The notes under the pieces were generated by a model that made no database searches, had not been told where the DNA came from, and saw only the letters and a list, made by a program, of their open reading frames with translations. Below are positions 23,435 to 34,819 of a DNA stretch of 64,000 nt, piece by piece. This stretch comes from Nyssa sinensis. Lineage: Eukaryota > Streptophyta > Magnoliopsida > Cornales > Nyssaceae. Position 1 is the first letter of the stretch; the number at the start of each line of letters is the position of its first letter. A program made the position numbers and the translations under genes. The DNA lies in contig CM018038.1 of NCBI GenBank assembly GCA_008638375.1, positions 16,938,985 to 17,002,984 on the forward strand, given 5' to 3'.

Positions 23435-24092
23435 GAGCAACTTTAACGCAGGGTGCCAAATTCATAACCACCAAAATAGCACTTCAAACTCAAAATTTTT
23501 CACTACAAAGGACGTGGCATCTGCGGTTGCAAAATGGCATCTGCGGTTGCAAAATGGCACCCAACGGTCTCGGGTGCCATTTTTACAAACTTTGGAGAGA
23601 GAAAAGGGAGATGTGCCATTTGACGGTTGAGCAATTTTCATTTTTACTGTTACAACAGTTACCATTCTAACAGCTCTATTTGAACAAAGAATTCTATAAA
23701 TACAGGGAGTTTGTGAATAGAAAACTTACCAAAGTCCAAAAAATCACTCTGAAAATTATTCTGTAAATTTAGAATGATTTTATTTATTTAACTGATTTTT
23801 ATAATTAAATAATTTTTTTAATTTAGTTAATTGTTAGAATTTAAATTGATTTTTTAAATTAAATTAATTTTTGTAATTTAATTTAAAAAATCAATTTAAA
23901 TTAAACCGTTAAAATATAATCGTTAAGTTTAATTATATTTTTCAATAAAAAAATATTAAAATATTAAAATGGCACCTCATTTTGACACCTACTATTGGAA
24001 CAGATTTATAATTTAGGGGTGCCATAACACTGTTCAAGGTTGCAAATAGGTTTTTTGACATCCCAAAATAGCAACTTCCTTTGGAGTTGCTC
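23435..24092. mobile_element. Tourist/PIF-Harbinger-type MITE
   Basis: 658 bp starting GAGCAACTTTAACGC. The reverse complement of the right end starts GAGCAACTCCAAAGG. It is flanked by the 3-bp repeat TTA (23432-23434 and 24093-24095), typical of PIF/Harbinger. It contains a 20-bp direct repeat (CATCTGCGGTTGCAAAATGG, 23518-23557) and an AT-rich palindromic core near 23820-23900. Non-coding. Confidence 0.75.
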
Positions 24093-24095
24093 TTA

Positions 24096-25517
24096 CTTTA
24101 TCTAAAAACATACAGATATCTCCCCTGTTAATTTTTTTTTCAAAATAATGTAATTGTCCATTTGATTTATACATTTTTTTTTTAAATTTAATCAATTTTT
24201 TCTAATTTTTTTTCAAGATTTTTTAAATTTCTATTTTAAAAAATTAAGGTAATTAACTTTTTTTTATTTTATATAAAAAAATTTAAGATTTTTATCAATA
24301 TTTATTCAAAAAATAAAAAAAATTGGTCAAAATTTAAAAAATTGAAAAAATATGTATGAAATGGATAGTTTTGTTATTTTGAAAAAAAAATTGATAAGAT
24401 GAAAATATCTGAATATTTCCTTATAAAATACAGAAGGTCAATATTATTTCAAAAATCTCATAATAAATTAGTATAATTGTTATAAATATCAAGAATGTCA
24501 TTATAATTCACCCAAATTTTTTTTATCTACATTTATGAAATCTCCCAAAAAAATAAAATAAATGGGACCCATATTTCAATTTTATGTTTTAATTCCATAC
24601 TAAACACTCGATCATTATTCAAGCCCAATTTAAAGGTCAGGTCCTAGACGTCGAACGGGGCTTGTATTTGGGCCCATAAAGTCTTGCCCTGTTTCTGTTT
24701 TAGTTGAAAGAACTGAGTGAGCTAAGGTACTTTTTGTAGGTAATTGTGGATTAAGGTAAGAAGAAAAGAACATGTGGCAAAGCTCGTGCAGACAGGACTG
24801 AATCCCGAGATCTTCCCACATGGCAGGCAGGTTGATGCTCAAAAGCCAAAGCTACAAGGGAAACTCCTTCAAGCGTGCGAATATTCGATAATGACGTCCA
24901 AATTATTCTTAATTAATTTCATGGATTATCTGAACATAAAAATAATCATATTAATCATTTAACTAATCAATCATTTTTATCTATTTAATCCGTTAACATG
25001 TGATATAAGCTTTGAATGACTCATTCTGTTGGTCAATAATCCATTTAACAAATTGCGTATTTAACTATTAGGAAGTGATCAAGGCACCCCCTTAATTAAC
25101 ATTTTATAATCCGGGGTTAGCCCATTTCATGAAATGGCAACATTACCCCCCTTAAATATCAACCAGGACTAGTGCATCATAGCCAAAATTTGGCTTTTTG
25201 GTCCATTAAAACTGCCCCAAGATTAATGATTTACTAATAGTAATAAAATTATTCAATGGTGAGGTGTGAGAAGCATCTCTAGGTGTTTTAGGAGTAAATA
25301 ATCCTCGTGGGGTTTCTCAATCTCACTTCCTTGACTAATCTTTGTCATTTTCTCTTTGCCAAATCATCACATGCATATATATATATATATATATGTATAT
25401 TCATACATGTATGTATTATTCAAAGTTGATTTTTATTAAAGAATTTTTTATTTAGGTCATTCGAACTAATCAATTCGATAACTTATGACTTCTCTTAAAT
25501 TAGAATTCATGATATCA
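24096..25517. other. AT-rich spacer, no gene recognised
   Basis: The first half is A/T homopolymer-rich. A less AT-rich block at about 24600-24900 has two short frames with no recognisable domain. An (AT)n tract is at about 25376-25394. I see no RNA gene. Confidence 0.45.
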
Positions 25518-25522
25518 CTCTC

Positions 25523-26124
25523 TGATATATCACAAACAGACACACCAATCACCTTGAGATACGTGTATTTACAGAACTGATAAACTCGGTCATACTGAGC
25601 AGGCGCAACCTCCAGGACATCCTCATATACATATCCTACAGAGCCGATAAACTCGGTCATACAGAGCAGGCGGAGCCTCCAGGGAATTCTCATACGCATA
25701 TCCTCCAGACCTTATGCTCTAGGCAATATTCACTCAGTATTCCGTATGGTTCCGACCTTATGGTTTCCTTAACAACTGTCAAGCAGGGAATAAGGAAACA
25801 GTTTTCAACAAGGGAACTGCTATCTACGATTATCTCTATCAGCAGTGCAATATTCATACAAGGTAACTGCAATCTTTGATGATCAAATCCTTATATTCAC
25901 GGCTCCGAATCCTAATCAACTTAAGAAGGCCACAGTTTATAAATTAAACCCTACAGGTACGCTTTATTTTCATGCTCATTCTTTGGCTTTCAATACAGTT
26001 TTACTTACTTAAGCATCGGAGCGGCTACCGCCGGAGTCAATCCGGTGGTCCTCTGATCCCCTCTTTTGAGTGTTCTACAGGTCTTGGAACCCAGATTTAT
26101 TGCGAGCCGAAAAGTGCAGCATCA
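25523..26124 (+). repeat. Solo LTR, element-A-related family, opposite orientation
   Basis: 602 bp beginning TGATATATCACAAACAG and ending GTGCAGCATCA, the reverse complement of the element-A LTR layout. It is flanked by a perfect TSD CTCTC (25518-25522 and 26125-26129). The conserved GC-rich block GGAGCGGCTACCGCCGGAG is present near 26018. The part at 25560-25700 holds a partial internal duplication (ACTCGGTCATACNGAGCAGGCG twice). Confidence 0.88.
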
Positions 26125-26129
26125 CTCTC

Positions 26130-28948
26130 TTTATTAGAGCATATGCAATTTATTTTTTTTACTTAATTTTTATTTTTATAATTATTGAATAGTTATTAAA
26201 ATTTTCAGAATTCAAAATTGAATAATTCACATAAAATTATAAAATAATAATAGTAAAATATACCTTAATAAACAAATATATATATTGACTCTGGGTTTCT
26301 GGCTTGTGAATTGTCTATAGACTATAGAGACTAGAGTTGTAGGGAAATTGTTGATGTCATGAGTAGAGCACAAAGGACAAATTAAACTAATTGTTGGAAT
26401 TTGATCTAAGCGTTAGCATCATCCTCAAGACTAGGTTAAATTGTGGTCGGTCTTGCAAACGTTGTCTTCGGCTGCATGGCCATCACGGGTCTTGTGACCT
26501 CGAGAAATACAAGGCATGTGAAATTTGATAAACATTTTGATGTTAGTTTGATTTGGGGTAAAATTATTCTTAAGTTTGAGTGTTCACATGGAATATAATG
26601 TTTCAATTATAATATGATTCATAACACAGTTAGGATAAATAAAATTTAATCTTAAAACAATTTAATAATTAAAATATTTTTTATCATATGAGTTCAAATT
26701 TACAATAACATTATTCTTAATTTTTTACTTCATTAAAAAGCTTTCATATAAAAATTAAAAGACCAAAAAGAAAATGATCCGAGTTTTATTCGGGTCATCA
26801 TCAGTAAATGTTTATATATATAATAATGCAAGTATTTTTAAAAATTATTCAAAATAAATCAAGTCAATTACACACTTGGGACTTTCAAATCCTAAGAGTT
26901 AGGATCTTGTTTAATGCAAGACGTAGGTCACAAACTGAAATCAATAAATATGTCCTTAATAAATACTTTCAAACACAATAAATACTTAACATATTAGCTT
27001 GTGACTTAGATATTGTATTAATGTATCAAATATTTATTAACTTGAATGTAATATATATTTTTTAGTTAGTACAAGCAAGCTTGAAATTTGGTGATATTCT
27101 TTAATTGATCTGAACAATTATATAATAGAATGTTATTTTAATAATATTTTATTATGCGTATTATGATTTTTTAATAAAAATAAATCATAACACCATTAAA
27201 AAAATTCACGTATCAACTCTATTCAAATTTTCTTTTATTAAAGTAAGTAGCAGAAGTCCGATTTTCACGACTTCATTATTATGTGTAACACACGCTCTCA
27301 GACATATATTGCAAGAATCCACAAGATTACAAAAATCAGATTTTTGTGACTTTTCAAAGCAATCCTCAATTAAAAAATATCTGAAAGTTTGAGAGAATAT
27401 AAAATAAAATAAAAAAAAATCTATGCCAGCTATGCACAGGTGACCATCATGGCCTCAACTTGAGAAATGTATAATTTATTACTCGTCTCTTCTAATTATG
27501 TTTCTGAGCTTTCTTAAAGGAGAGGAAAAAAGACATTGTGTATTTAAAAAATATTCAATAATAAGATAAATATTACTTATGTAAGAAATATACTTTTATA
27601 TATATATAGTTTGTTCAACAATATTTATTTAAAAATTAAAAAATGGAGAAAATTAAAAAATATAAAATAAAAGAGAGATGTTTTTTTTTTTTTTTATAAA
27701 AAAGTTAATACTTAACTTTAAATTTGATAGAAAAAATTTATTTTTATTTAAATATGTATTTTAATTATAATTTATCACATATATAATATATATGTTTATT
27801 AATTTTATATAATTTTTATTTTTTAATATATATATATTTACACGTAACTTATTAAAATTATAAAAATCTCAGACAGAATTACTATTCTAAAAATTAAATC
27901 AAATTAAAAGTCAACGTAATTTAAGATAAAGAATTAGGAGGCAAGGACGATTAGTTGGGCTATGAAGGCGGGTTGCAGAGGCCCGTCAGAGAGTGAAAGG
28001 TACAAAAGGTGACGTAACCAAAATCCTGTCGGCAAAGAGGAAGCGAGGTCCATAGTGCATAGTCCATTCCTTCCCTTCTCGTTCTCTCAAAGGCGGCAAT
28101 GGCTTCTGGCTAGTTGAGTTGTGGTGTGGACCCAATTACACATACATTCACACACATGTGTGTGTGTCATTTACTGTCTTTAGCGCCTCTTTACTCTTAG
28201 GACCATGTCTTTGGTGGGCCCACCTGGCACCAAAACCTAACACTGACACTCTACGTCACACTACGGCCCTCCTCTCTCCCACCACGCCACCCTTACACCC
28301 TCTCTCTTTATCTATCTACAGAACTATATATTCTCTCTCTCTCTCTAGCTTGCACAGGCACAGTGCTAGGATTCCGAGGTGATATGGTGGGCATCATGTA
28401 TAACATATATATATATATATAATATAGACATATGTGTATTGATTAAAATTTTAAATTTTATTTTTATATAAAAAAAATAAAATAAAATAAAATTCAAAAA
28501 TAAATTTAAAAAAATTGATCAAGATTAAAAAAAGTACAAAAATAATATGATAGACAATTTTATCATTTTAAAAATTGATTAGATAATATAATTTTAAAAA
28601 CTTTAATACAGATCAGTGTAACTTATTTAAAATAATTTTATTTATTACTCGAACAAATATTATAATTTTAATTGAGCTACAAAATTACGTTTTAAGAGAC
28701 AACACCGTTAACACTTACCCATACATTCTCTTAAGATAATTTGTAGTTTGTAAAATATATATATATAAAATGTTAGTGTAATTTTAAAAATTTTAAGAAA
28801 GATCAATATAATTGTTAAAAATTCTAAAAAATATTAAAAACTTTAAAGAATGTCAATGTAATTTATCCATTTATATTTTTAATGATAAGAACGTTTTTCA
28901 CTGCAACACTACTCATTAACTCTTGAGAAAGAATGCTATTTATGTTTA
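26130..28948. other. AT-rich intergenic DNA with one GC-richer island
   Basis: No gene recognised. Most is AT-rich with simple repeats. The island at 27940-28390 is listed separately. (TA)n tracts occur near 28405-28420 and 28756-28767. Confidence 0.45.
27940..28390 (+). other. Orphan promoter-like GC-richer island
   Basis: Sharply less AT-rich than its surroundings. It contains TGACGTAACC, TGGGCCCACC, ACGTCAC, a (TG)n/(CA)n tract (about 28140-28170), then TATATATTC followed by (CT)n at 28329-28347, an arrangement typical of a plant core promoter and 5' UTR. The open frame at 28119-28382 is low complexity and not convincing. No gene follows. It may be a promoter left behind by a deletion or a fragment carried by a transposon. 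Confidence 0.35.
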
Positions 28949-28953
28949 GTTAC

Positions 28954-29412
28954 TGATATATTATAATTTGGCTGAAGTGTTTAGAGCGCAACACATGTCT
29001 AAAGGAGTTTTTCACTGTGCATATCATGAGATGGGTAAGTTCATCTCATAGATCACACGCAGAAAGCTTAGAAGTAAGGGTTCTGAATTGATCATCACCT
29101 TTTATAGGCTACTAACATACGAAAAAATAAATTGAGTCCTACATGGAAACTACTATATTTTGAATATCTTTAAATTCGTATTTTTATGGCTCATAACCTA
29201 CTCAACTTAGGAGATCTACAACCTATAAATAAGGATACAAGATACGTTTTCAATTCATGTTCAATTCTTCTCTCGACTTACTGTCTTTATTTCTCTACTA
29301 ACTTTATCATTGAAGCGACTACCACCGGAACTTTTCCAGTGACTCTCTTACCTCAAATTCTTAATAGGTAGTTCAGGAGGAGAAGCATTCAGACCAGAAA
29401 ATTGCAACATCA
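28954..29412 (+). repeat. Diverged solo LTR of a Tat-type element
   Basis: 459 bp beginning TGATATATTAT and ending GCAACATCA. Flanking pentamers GTTAC (28949-28953) and ATCAC (29413-29417) match at 3 of 5 with two transitions, consistent with an old TSD. Near 29310 it keeps a decayed version of the family block (GAAGCGACTACCACCGGAAC), and it has a TATAAATAAGG box (29224). Orientation is the same as the solo LTR at 25523. Confidence 0.6.
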
Positions 29413-29417
29413 ATCAC

Positions 29418-31146
29418 ATATTCAGAAATAAATTTTCTATTCCAGAATATGGAATATGTGTTTGGCAAACTAAATCTGGAAGAGGTTATTCAATTTTTTT
29501 TTCAAATTTTCTCAAAACCACCAAATTTATTCTCTATTCCTCTTTCTCTCTCTCGCTTTCTATTTTACGAAGCCTTAACCTGTTCGACTTTCTACATTAT
29601 AGTTATCACAGACAACAATACTGACTACCAAACATCATGACCATGACCATAACCATGACCCATCAACCAACACCCATGACGGCTACCACAAAAAACCAAC
29701 TCCACCACTTCCACAATCCTCTTCGGGTAACAACCATTAGTTGTTGTTTAACTAAAACACATGGTCTACCACCAACATTAATCGCCCTAGCGCCACAACC
29801 ACCACAAACAGTGTGATTATTTAATCTTAACAGACTATATATTTTACGCACAATACATGACTACCAGGCGGGAAATATATGACTGATATAAAAATAAAAA
29901 TAAAAACAGTCTTCTCTTTAAGAAGCAAAAGCAAACACAAAGTGTGAGTCATAATTGGAGTATCTTACAAATATTTTAGTGGGTTTAGAAATTGTTATTA
30001 AATTAAGATTATAAATATTTGGATATCCCATTACGAAAAAATATTATTACAACGATGATCTTAACAGAGGAGAGGAAGTGATTTCAAATGTTATAACAAC
30101 GATGTAAAAATCCCACATAAGAAATTAGGAAGGAAATCTTGAGTCTAAGATTCTTGTGATGAAGACTTTTCACCATATTTATTAATTTATTAGAACATAA
30201 AATAGTGCAACAATATTTAAATTATTAGGGAACAATAGTGCAAAAGTATATGACAACAATAGTACAAAAGGTCAAATAATAATAATTTTTAAGAATTTAT
30301 GCATTTTTGGATCGTTTTCTTTTCTAATAAATTTGAAATTTTGACAATGTACAATTTATTTTTAGTAGTTTCTTAAAAGTTGTTGTTTCGTTTTTTTTTT
30401 TTTTATAAAAAAAAGAAACAGACTTTTTGAAAATACCATGCCAAACATGGTTTTTGTGTTTTACTTTTTTTTTAAAAAAATAAAAAATAATTTCTCTTTT
30501 CAAATATCACTCAACTACTGCCCATTTTAACTATATAAGATAAGTATTCAACAAGGGCAAGCAAACCCTTTTTAACCATAAGATTGGGAGAATCATGAGA
30601 AACTATCAAGGACATTGTGACAATAAAATGTGATGATGACTTTTTCGCCATTGTGTACCTCTTGTTAATTTATTAGAACATGGATAGGTTGGTCTAACAG
30701 TGCCATAATATTTAAACTACTATATACTGAAACAAAAAAAAAAAAATGTAATCTAACGTCGCAATGGTCGGATCTTTATTTATCCAACTGTCCGTATGTT
30801 TCACTCTCCCATCTCACATGCCTGCTTGAAGCTTGAAATATACGTACAATCTGATCATCTAACATATCTCATGGAAATAATAGTGAAAAAGTATAAAACA
30901 TTAATACCCATGTTTTAAGGCTTAACCCTGTTAGGCAACAACCATACAAAGATTATTTATTACCTTCCTAAAAAGCAGGAATTTATTCTAAACCATATAG
31001 AACCTTTAATGTAACAATTGATTATCTCTTCATTTCTCTGCAAAGGTTATGCTCCAAGTGTACACTCCTGGATGACAATTTTGTAAGTAATTATGTATGC
31101 TCAAGCATGGATCATATTTTTTTCTACCATAAAAAAATTTAACTCA
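29418..31146. other. AT-rich spacer between solo LTR and element B
   Basis: No gene seen. Two diverged similar blocks at about 30150-30240 and 30630-30725 share GATGA(A)GACTTTT and TTAATTTATTAGAACAT, probably remnants of one dispersed repeat. Small frames at 29449-29640 and 29663-29851 lack any recognisable domain. Confidence 0.45.
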
Positions 31147-31151
31147 GGTAT

Positions 31152-31740
31152 TGATGCTGCAGTTTTCGACTTCGTCAAGGCTTAAATCATTCCTCATTGT
31201 ATATCCTGAATCAAAAAGAGTTAGAGTGCCATCGGGGAGGGCTCTGGTGGTAGCCACTCCGATGGTTAAGTTAGAGAAGATAGAAATGTATATTCTCAGT
31301 CAATAATTATTTAGATAATTCCCAGAACTCCTTTTTTACATACCTCTGTCTTTGTATTTATAAGCTGTAAGAAATATCAAACCCAATAGTCAAGCGGTGG
31401 AACTATTTCATCATGATTACACTCGTCATGTTTGCCACCGGCTATGCTGATTATGTAGGGCTAGGAACCCTTTCCGTCTTTTATAGGACTAGAGTGTGGC
31501 GTGTGTCAGAGGGTGACAGTTTCGTCATAATTACTTGTGATATGTTTCCTTATCCGTATTTGTCTTATTACCATAAGGTCAGTATACCGAGGTGTGGAAC
31601 GAGATCGGTATGCCAAGTTGCTATAATTCATGGACCCCTTTACCGAAGTCAGTTTGACTGATTAATTCGTCTTATGAATTCATAGAACGAGATTAGACAC
31701 GTGTCCTGTTCTGGTCGGTTGGGATATTTTTGGCGTATCA
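31152..31740 (-). repeat. 3' LTR of element B (left copy)
   Basis: 589 bp from TGATGCTGCAG to GGCGTATCA. On the minus strand it contains a TATAAATAC box (about 31355-31363). Adjacent to the polypurine tract. Confidence 0.94.
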
Positions 31741-31753
31741 GCTACTCCCCCCG
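31741..31753 (-). other. Polypurine tract of element B
   Basis: The minus strand reads CGGGGGGAGTAGC and ends at the 3' LTR. It shares the GGGGAGTAGC ending with element A. Confidence 0.8.
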
Positions 31754-31950
31754 AACCTTAGTTCTGAGCATGTGTTCAGAACTTAGGTTAGGGTTTTTAC
31801 AGGATCACGTGTGTTTATTAATTGCACGCGTGGTTCCCTATTTCAAAGAAGTGACAGCCGTCGACTTTATTACCACGCGCGTTTATGGCGTTTTGGTGAT
31901 CGAGACCATGATTACAGCAGCCGTTTGGGATTTCTCGAGATAATTTGAAT

Positions 31951-32008
31951 ACAGCCGTTTTATCTATCGAGGCAGTAATACGGCCGTTTTACCTATCGAG
32001 GCAGTAAA
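31951..32008 (+). repeat. Two-copy ~29-bp direct repeat upstream of the plus-strand gene of element B
   Basis: Two tandem copies of ACRGCCGTTTTAYCTATCGA followed by GGCAGTAA lie about 260-320 bp upstream of the plus-strand start codon at 32269. Position suggests promoter elements of that gene. That is inference from spacing only. Confidence 0.55.
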
Positions 32009-32268
32009 TGCCGATTTTACATAAATAATGGTGGGAGAAGTTTTGAAAAACGTTTGTTTATTCCAAATATCTTTCAACCTTTGTGCTCGAGTGTTTCTTT
32101 TGGCAAGAAGTACGATTTCGGGTGATCGTTGTGAGGGATTCTGGCTATCATATTTTGAGTTTTATCTTCCGTTTCTGGTAATTTCTGGTTTCTTTGCATT
32201 TCTTCGTTTTGCTTCATTCTTCTTCTTCCCTTTCCTTTTCATATTTGCTTCAAACCCTACTGTTAACC

Positions 32269-34271
32269 ATGTCGAATTCCGACAGGGAGGAAATTAGGGT
32301 TGATTTAGAAACGATTAGTGGGGATGGTTTTTCCTCTTCGTCTCCTTCTTCTTCTTCGTTTGAATTTGTTTCGGGGCCTAGTGATAGGGAGGCTAGTACG
32401 TCTCAGAGAGAAGAAGGAGAAAGTGCTATGACGAAGGAGATGGTGAAAGCCATTAGGAAACAATATAAGTTTCCAAAGAATGTATCATGTAGGGTTCCTA
32501 AGTCTTCAGATCGTCCCTCTGATATTAGAAGGGGTGAGATCTGTGCTTATTTAGAATGGTTCGACTTAGGTGTTCGGTTCCCCTTCCACCCTATTTTTAT
32601 CGAATTTTTTACATGGTTCAACATCTGTCCGGCCGAGTTGAATGTAAATAGTTGGAGACAACTGTTGGCCATCATAGTTTTAGGTCACCTAAATGAGGTC
32701 CAAGTAGATCTGGATCTCATCTGTAGTTAGATGGAGATGAAATATCTCAATCAGAAGGAGTTGTTTTACATATGTTTTGATCAGAGGTATAAACCTCTGA
32801 CTTCGGTACCATCTTCCAACAAGACATGGAAGAAATGGTATTTCTTTGTGGGGGGTGGCTGGGAACGAGAAGATTATAGAAATCATACGAGTATTTTTCC
32901 TCGGCATACCGGTCCAAAGGGTAAGCATTCAGATATAAGGTCGGTGTAAGGTTTTTGCATATTCTTCTCATGTATTGATTATATTCTTATTACGTCCTTT
33001 TTGCAGATCCAAGAAAGTGGTGAAGGGCGGATTTTACTCCTGAGATTGAAGAAAAATATCGTCGACTTCTACAGCCTGTCCTCCGACCTTATTATATCAT
33101 TCTGTCTCCTGAGAACCTAATGGCGGCCGGTTTAACGAAGGAAGATACGTCATTGGTAAAAAAATCGATAATCGTTGGATATGTTCCCCAAGTCAAGGTA
33201 AAAACCGGGGAAGCAGCCTCTTCAGCTGTGCCAAAGCCTGTCGAAGTACCATCTTCATCAACCGTTCCTCCACCGGTGCAGCAGAAAAGGAGGATGATCT
33301 CCAAAGCTGCTCGTGGAGCCTCCGAAGTGCCAGCACAGGGGACAACCGAGGTCCCTTATGCCGATGTTCCGTTGTCTGTTGATGTGGGGGCTTCTTCAGC
33401 AAACCAGACTTCCGGCCCTCCTGCCCAGACGGCTCTTAAGGAGGGTCCAAGCCCAACCTTAATCAATCCGGCCGATGCACCCTCAGGCGTTGAGGCCATA
33501 AAGTTAGCCCTTAAGGTGGGACTTCCTCCCAGTTTTCAGGGCTAAAGTTCAAGGCAGGTCATTGGTGACATGATGACCGCCCATGCAAGAGTAAGTTCTT
33601 TACTTTTATAAATATATATATATATATATATATATACATAAACGGCTTTTCCTTGTTCTTATTTTACTTTTTGTTTATAGGGTCTCCGAGCTATGGGAAT
33701 CCTCTTGGACCGATTCGATCAGGCCGAGAAGCTGAGTAACCTTCAAGCAGAACTGAAAAAGACTCAGTCCGAACTGAAAATAGCTCAATCAGATGCCAAG
33801 GCAGCCCGGTCTGAATTGACCGTGGTACATTCTGATCTGGCGGTGTCTCAAAGCAAAGTTCATGCTTTGGAGACCAAATATGAAGCCTTCCAAGTAAAGC
33901 ATATAGAGGTATCGTGGACCAGAGATGTCATGCTTAATCAAAGAGACAAATACCGTTAGAGTTTGGATGATTTAAAGAAAAAGTTTAAGGAAGCCGAGGC
34001 TGCCGAGGTCAAGAAAATTGAAGAGGTTAAGGCTGCTACTAAGGCGGGGATGATGGAGTTGGTTCACTCTATAGGAAGAGAGCTTATGGACTCTGGATAT
34101 CTTCTGTGCAGAAAGAAGATTCAGAAGCTATATCCAGCTCTGGATATCTCAAAGTTGGAGGAGGTGGTAGTTGAGTCATCTGTACCAAACTCACCCGAGC
34201 AACCAGCCCAAGATCAAGTGATTGAAGATGTTGTGCCTATTTCTTCCATTCCTCCAGTAAAGCCAAAGTAA
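32269..34271 (+). pseudogene. Spliced plus-strand ('antisense') gene of element B, putative gypsy-type transposon domain protein
   Basis: Exons are inferred at 32269-32920, 33007-33590 and 33681-34271, with GT-AG introns 32921-33006 (GTAAGC...TTTTTGCAG) and 33591-33680 (GTAAGT...TTTATAG). The start is ATG 32269 (MSNSDREEIRV). A Ser-rich N-terminus precedes the domain with WFDLGVRFPFHP, FFTWFNICPAEL and IIVLGHLN. A Pro/Ala-rich region and a long Gln/Lys/Glu coiled coil follow. Both introns sit where those of element A's gene do, and intron 1 is in the same phase (PK|D). In-frame stops occur at 32728 (TAG), about 33022 (TGA), 33544 (TAA) and 33958 (TAG). The first exons are otherwise well preserved. 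Function is unknown; genes in this position are a Tat-lineage feature. Confidence 0.78.
33605..33637. repeat. (TA)n microsatellite in intron 2 of the plus-strand gene, element B
   Basis: Run of AT repeats inside the inferred second intron (33591-33680). It is absent from the matching intron of element A. Confidence 0.85.
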
Positions 34272-34819
34272 TTTATGTGTCTTTTTTGAGGTGTTTTATT
34301 CAAATAATTTCTGATTTTTATCAATACTTCAAGGTGTAAAACCCGAATCATTTTTATGTAAAGAACTATTTTATGTTTTAATTAAGTTTTGTGCCTTGCA
34401 TAATATGTCGAAGATAAATTTGTTGCCCAGATTTCGACTACAATCGTGTGGTGATAAAAATACTTATGATAAGAATAAATTGCGTAAAAAACTGTAATAA
34501 TGAGACTAACCTGGATACCGAGGTGACGATCGTTTATAAGATAGATTTGTCCAAGGTAATCACCCTTCATAATAAGATGAGTTTATTTAGCCCTTTCAGA
34601 TTTGGACCTTTTGAGCTTGGCATACTAAGCTTGTTTGTTTGCAGATGTATAATATGTTTGCTTATAGAGGCACTTTGTTTGGATAGATCAGTTCAAAGAC
34701 TGATACATCGTATTTGGGTCTTTACCTACAACACTATTGCTTATAGGGGCCCTGTTTAGATAGTCCAATGTCTGAACATCCGTATACACAAAATATGGTT
34801 TTCATAACAGAAAGAAGTT
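34272..34819. other. Spacer between plus-strand gene and pol end, element B
   Basis: No coding signal. It corresponds in position to the part of element A that carries the second plus-strand unit and the minisatellite; neither is present here. Confidence 0.5.

Noticed and set aside
28119..28382. 87-codon frame in the GC-richer island
   Set aside because: Low-complexity (Leu/Ser/Pro) with no domain; the sequence looks like promoter and 5' UTR.
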